NCBI GenBank assembly: GCA_017425745.1
Contig: JAFOXT010000161.1
Location: forward strand, 1-17,468
Direction: 5' to 3'
From: Clostridia bacterium
Lineage (GTDB): Bacteria > Bacillota > Clostridia > Oscillospirales > Acutalibacteraceae
DNA length: 17,468 nucleotides
Shown: piece after piece, positions 14,953 through 17,468 of the stretch
Layout of the letters: each line of letters begins with the position of its first letter
Numbering within the stretch: the first letter of the stretch is position 1
Position numbers and translations under genes: made by a program
The notes under the pieces: generated by a model
Databases searched by the model: none
What the model was told of the DNA's origin: nothing
Seen by the model: the letters and a program-made list of their open reading frames with translations, nothing else

Positions 14953-16890
14953 ATGTACGGATATACAAAGATTGCCATGGCAGTGCCGAAGGTGAGCCTT
15001 GCAGATGTAAAGGGCAATCTTAAGGACATAAAAGAAAAAATACTGAAAGCAGAAAAGGAAAAGGCAGATATAATTGTTTTCCCTGAGCTTTCACTTACGG
15101 GATACAGCTGTGGAGATTTATTCTTCCAGAGTGCGCTTTTGAATGAAGCTCTCTCTGCTCTTAAGGAGCTTTCCGATTTTACTGAAAGCGTTTCTTCTGC
15201 CGTTGTGGCAGGACTTCCCTTAAATATAGGAAATAAGCTTTATAACTGCGGTGCAGTCATTTCAAAGGGAAAAGTCCTCGGCTTTGTACCGAAGACCAAT
15301 ACAGGCTCAAAAGGCGAAAAAAACGAGGCGAGATGGTTTGCTTCAGCAAATGAGCTTACTACAGATTTCCTTACAGAAAAAGAGCTTGGCTTAAGCAGTG
15401 ATGAAACAAAAATTCCCGTAGGCAACGACCTTGTATTTTCTCTCGATAACGAATATAAGTTTTCTCTTGAAATAGGGGAGGATATGCTTATGGCAGTTAC
15501 ACCGGGCACAGTACACAGTGCCTTTGGCAGTGAGCTTATTATCAATATGGGCTCCTTCAGTGAAGCTATAGGCAGAAGAGAATACAGAAAAGAATGCGTT
15601 AAAAATCTCAGCGCAAGGCTTAACTCAGGCTATTGTCTTGTAAGCACAGGCTGGGAGGATTCAACAAGCGACACAGTTTATTCAGGTCACAGCCTTCTTT
15701 GTGAAAAGGGCATTGTTGCAGCAGAAAACGAAAGCTATGTTGACACAGATTACATTCTTTACGGTGAAATCGACATAGAAAAAATCCGTGCTGACAGAAT
15801 GAAAAACGATATGCCTTCAGCTTTCCTTACCAAAAACTGCAGAAGCGTTTTTGTTGAAACCTCATCAGACCACAGTGCAGACGGCGAAAGCGTAAAGCTT
15901 AACAAGCTTCCCTTTGTTCCCGAAACAAAAGAGGACAGACACAAGAGATGTATGGAAATTTTCTCTCTTCAGGTGACCTCACTTAAAAGAAGAATTATGA
16001 AAACAGGGGGCAGACCTGTCTTGGGTATTTCAGGCGGTCTTGATTCAACCCTTGCACTTCTTGTTGCCGTAAAGGCTGCTCAGGAGCTTGGCAAGGACCC
16101 CTCAGAGGTTGTGGGCATTACAATGCCTTGCTTCGGCACAAGCGACAGAACATATAACAATTCCTGGCTGCTTATGGAAACTCTCGGTATCACAGCTAAG
16201 GAAATCAGCATAAAAAAAGCCTGTCTTCAGCATTTTGAGGACATCGGTCAGGATAAAGAAAACTACGACCTTACCTTTGAAAATGCTCAGGCAAGAGAAC
16301 GCACTCAGGTGATTATGGATTACTCAGGTATGGTTGGCGGTTTCGTTGTGGGCACAGGCGACCTCAGTGAGCTTGCTCTCGGTTGGTGCACCTATAACGG
16401 TGACCATATGAGTATGTACGGAGTAAACGGCGGTGTGCCGAAAACTCTTGTAAGATGGATGGTTGCCACCCTTGCTGATGAGGGCGTATTCCCGAAGAGC
16501 ACAGAGGTGCTTAAGGATATTCTTGATACACCTATAAGTCCCGAGCTTCTTCCTGCTGACGAAAAGGGCAATATTTCACAGCAGACAGAGGATATTGTAG
16601 GGCCCTACGCATTGCACGATTTCTTTATTTATAACTTTGTGCGTTACGGCTTTTCACCCGAGAAAATTTTCCTGCTTGCCAAACGTGCATTCAGGGATGA
16701 CTTCAGTGAAGAGGTGATTCTCAAGTGGCTTAAGAGCTTTTACAGACGCTTCTTTACTCAGCAGTTCAAGCGCAGCTGTCAGCCTGACGGCGTAAGAATC
16801 GGTTCAGTTGCTCTTGGCTCAAAGGATGCTTTCAGAATGATGAGCGATGCTTCTTATGCACTCTGGATGGAGCAGGTTGAAAAGCTTTGA
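14953..16890 (+). CDS. nadE: NAD+ synthetase, long (glutaminase-fused) form lacking the glutaminase cysteine
   Basis: A 645-residue two-domain NadE that amidates deamido-NAD in the last step of NAD synthesis. The C-terminal ATP-dependent synthetase has the PP-loop SGGLDST (360-366), FENAQARERTQV, GTGDLSELALGW and NGGVPKTLVRW, all intact. The N-terminal nitrilase-like glutaminase keeps E45 (FPELSLTGYSCGD) and K114 (FVPKTN), but the nucleophile position reads EIGEDM: Gly175 (codon GGG, 15475-15477) where the family has Cys in EICED. The LPNYxEFYExRWF loop is also altered to a GSKGEKNEARWF form. The enzyme may therefore depend on free ammonia. GAGGTG precedes the ATG. Function of the synthetase half is near certain. 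Confidence 0.93.
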   Translation: MYGYTKIAMAVPKVSLADVKGNLKDIKEKILKAEKEKADIIVFPELSLTGYSCGDLFFQSALLNEALSALKELSDFTESVSSAVVAGLPLNIGNKLYNCGAVISKGKVLGFVPKTNTGSKGEKNEARWFASANELTTDFLTEKELGLSSDETKIPVGNDLVFSLDNEYKFSLEIGEDMLMAVTPGTVHSAFGSELIINMGSFSEAIGRREYRKECVKNLSARLNSGYCLVSTGWEDSTSDTVYSGHSLLCEKGIVAAENESYVDTDYILYGEIDIEKIRADRMKNDMPSAFLTKNCRSVFVETSSDHSADGESVKLNKLPFVPETKEDRHKRCMEIFSLQVTSLKRRIMKTGGRPVLGISGGLDSTLALLVAVKAAQELGKDPSEVVGITMPCFGTSDRTYNNSWLLMETLGITAKEISIKKACLQHFEDIGQDKENYDLTFENAQARERTQVIMDYSGMVGGFVVGTGDLSELALGWCTYNGDHMSMYGVNGGVPKTLVRWMVATLADEGVFPKSTEVLKDILDTPISPELLPADEKGNISQQTEDIVGPYALHDFFIYNFVRYGFSPEKIFLLAKRAFRDDFSEEVILKWLKSFYRRFFTQQFKRSCQPDGVRIGSVALGSKDAFRMMSDASYALWMEQVEKL

Positions 16891-16944
16891 TTTTGCTTTG
16901 AGTGAAGCAGATTTGCTTCAAGTGTAGCATTGAGCCTTAAAATG

Positions 16945-16973
16945 TTGACAAGGGCTGACTCCTGTGTTAAACT
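16945..16973 (+). promoter_or_regulatory. Promoter of the 25-codon small ORF
   Basis: A perfect -35 TTGACA (16945-16950), 17-bp spacer, and an extended -10 TGT-TAAACT (hexamer 16968-16973). It lies 55 bp after the nadE stop and would give a leader of roughly 25-30 nt before the small ORF. Confidence 0.75.
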
Positions 16974-17006
16974 GAAATTAACATACTAAACAAGGAGGAA
17001 AAAGAA

Positions 17007-17084
17007 ATGTTAGTTATAATTGCAGCTCTTTCAGACGTGGCTTATTTCATTAAAAATTTTTTTGAGGATTTATTCTCAAAATAA
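17007..17084 (+). CDS. Small amphipathic peptide (25 residues), unknown function
   Basis: The ATG at 17007 follows an ideal AAGGAGG (16992-16998) by 8 nt; the frame ends at TAA 17082-17084. The peptide begins MLVIIAALSD and ends NFFEDLFSK. Polar residues fall at 9-10, 16-17, 20-21 and 24-25, with hydrophobic residues between at 11-12, 14-15, 18-19 and 22-23. That spacing fits one amphipathic helix. Charges nearly balance (D10, E20, D21 against K16, K25). There is no cysteine, so it is not an AgrD-type signal. General form recalls phenol-soluble modulins, delta-lysin or small membrane-surface regulators, but no homology is claimed. Its own promoter and terminator make translation likely. Confidence 0.72.
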   Translation: MLVIIAALSDVAYFIKNFFEDLFSK

Positions 17085-17122
17085 AAAGCAACTACTGCTT
17101 CAGAAAATTTGATTATAACGAG

Positions 17123-17155
17123 TCATCCCGATGAGTCAGTCGGGATGATTTTTTT
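17123..17155 (+). terminator. Strong intrinsic terminator after the small ORF
   Basis: TCATCCCGA (17123-17131) and TCGGGATGA (17140-17148) form a perfect 9-bp stem with an 8-nt loop, followed by seven Ts (17149-17155). It closes a transcript of about 175 nt starting near 16980. Confidence 0.93.
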
Positions 17156-17266
17156 ATGCAGGGAATGACGGGCTGGGTGAGGATGACATCATCTAAACCA
17201 TTTAAAGAGTTTGGTGTTCAGCGTTGGTGGAAGAAAATGGAACTCGATTTTGAAGAAATAGTATAA
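17156..17266 (+). other. Short open frame, possible gene remnant (36 codons)
   Basis: From the ATG at 17156 a frame runs to TAA at 17264-17266. Its second half (SSKPFKEFGVQRWWKKMELDF) looks protein-like, with two adjacent Trp and a charged end. There is no ribosome binding site: the ATG directly follows the terminator T-run. It may be the degraded tail of a lost gene or chance. Low confidence as a working gene. Confidence 0.25.
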
Positions 17267-17271
17267 AAAAT

Positions 17272-17365
17272 TATGCAATGGTATGCATTGCATAGTGGAT
17301 TGCATAACGATTGCATACCCCCGAAAGCCCCTATTTATAAGGGTTCTGAGGGTTTAGTATGCAAT
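17272..17365. repeat. Array of five ATTGCATA octamers in both orientations
   Basis: ATTGCATA occurs directly at 17287-17294, 17299-17306 and 17310-17317, spaced by 4 and 3 bases, so starts are 12 and 11 bp apart. Its complement TATGCAAT occurs at 17272-17279 and 17358-17365. A perfect palindrome TATGCA-T-TGCATA spans 17282-17294. Near-helical spacing suggests protein binding on one DNA face, as in operators, recombinase arm sites or iterons. No gene is recognised around it. Confidence 0.65.
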
Positions 17366-17468
17366 AATACAATAAAAACAGTAAAACTTTTTACAGATAT
17401 TAAAGTGAAAATAATTATAGAAAACATTGTATTTGTTGTATATGTTGTTTACATTTAAAAGGTTGTGC
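17366..17468. other. AT-rich non-coding tail at the window edge
   Basis: About 100 bases of AT-rich sequence after the octamer array. It contains TTGTATTTGTTGTATATGTTG-like short repeats and possible promoter-like AT hexamers but no frame with a ribosome binding site. It may be a leader for a gene beyond the window. Confidence 0.4.

Noticed and set aside
16903..16920. Hairpin TGAAGCA-GATT-TGCTTCA as a nadE terminator
   Set aside because: Seven-bp stem with no T-tract on either strand; read-through into the small-ORF unit cannot be excluded.
17272..17365. CRISPR array
   Set aside because: Repeats are only 8 bp, spacers 3-4 bp or irregular, with inverted copies and no cas genes.
17273..17458. 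61-codon frame on the plus strand at the right edge
   Set aside because: No ribosome binding site, it reads through the octamer repeats, and composition is AT-driven and unlike the true genes in the window.

Overview
The window looks like chromosome of a gut-type Clostridia member, probably Oscillospiraceae/Ruminococcus-like. The grounds are low-to-moderate GC by eye, strong AGGAGG-type ribosome binding sites, sigma-A promoters with 17-bp spacers, the infB-rbfA-nrnA-truB-ribF gene order typical of Firmicutes, anaerobic pyruvate formate-lyase, and a ZTP (pfl) riboswitch. The taxonomic call is inference. No tRNA, rRNA, CRISPR array, transposase or phage gene was seen.

Left part, plus strand (1-5728): the 3' end of infB is followed by a repeat-rich gap with a perfect hairpin over the infB stop, five AATGAAT heptamers and a palindromic, MITE-like structure. 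A tight run of housekeeping genes comes next: rbfA (ribosome maturation), nrnA (nanoRNA/pAp phosphatase), truB (tRNA pseudouridine 55) and ribF (FMN/FAD synthesis). A HAD phosphatase overlaps the end of ribF. A zinc-ribbon, single-pass membrane protein with an RsiV/DUF3298-like outer part closes the run. Starts were moved from the longest frames for nrnA, truB and pflB, using ribosome binding sites.

Middle (5841-11691): an OmpR-type response regulator and its histidine kinase overlap by 4 bp and end at a strong terminator. A separate promoter then drives a small four-helix membrane protein and two GH20 beta-N-acetylhexosaminidases, joined by ATGA overlaps. Neither hydrolase has a signal peptide, which suggests intracellular trimming of imported amino-sugar oligosaccharides. 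A bidirectional terminator ends the unit.

Right part: pflB and pflA run on the minus strand from a consensus promoter through a ZTP riboswitch whose 3' strand is shared with an intrinsic terminator, linking formate production to one-carbon/purine status. Diverging from them is a long-form nadE whose glutaminase nucleophile cysteine is replaced by glycine although the synthetase motifs are intact. The divergent gap holds three palindromes. Beyond nadE is a compact unit with its own promoter, ideal ribosome binding site, a 25-codon ORF for an amphipathic peptide, and a strong terminator. The window ends in an AT-rich non-coding stretch carrying five copies of an ATTGCATA octamer in both orientations.

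The most interesting items are the unannotated 25-aa peptide unit, the Cys-less NadE, the octamer array at the right edge, and the riboswitch/palindrome control region between pflB and nadE.
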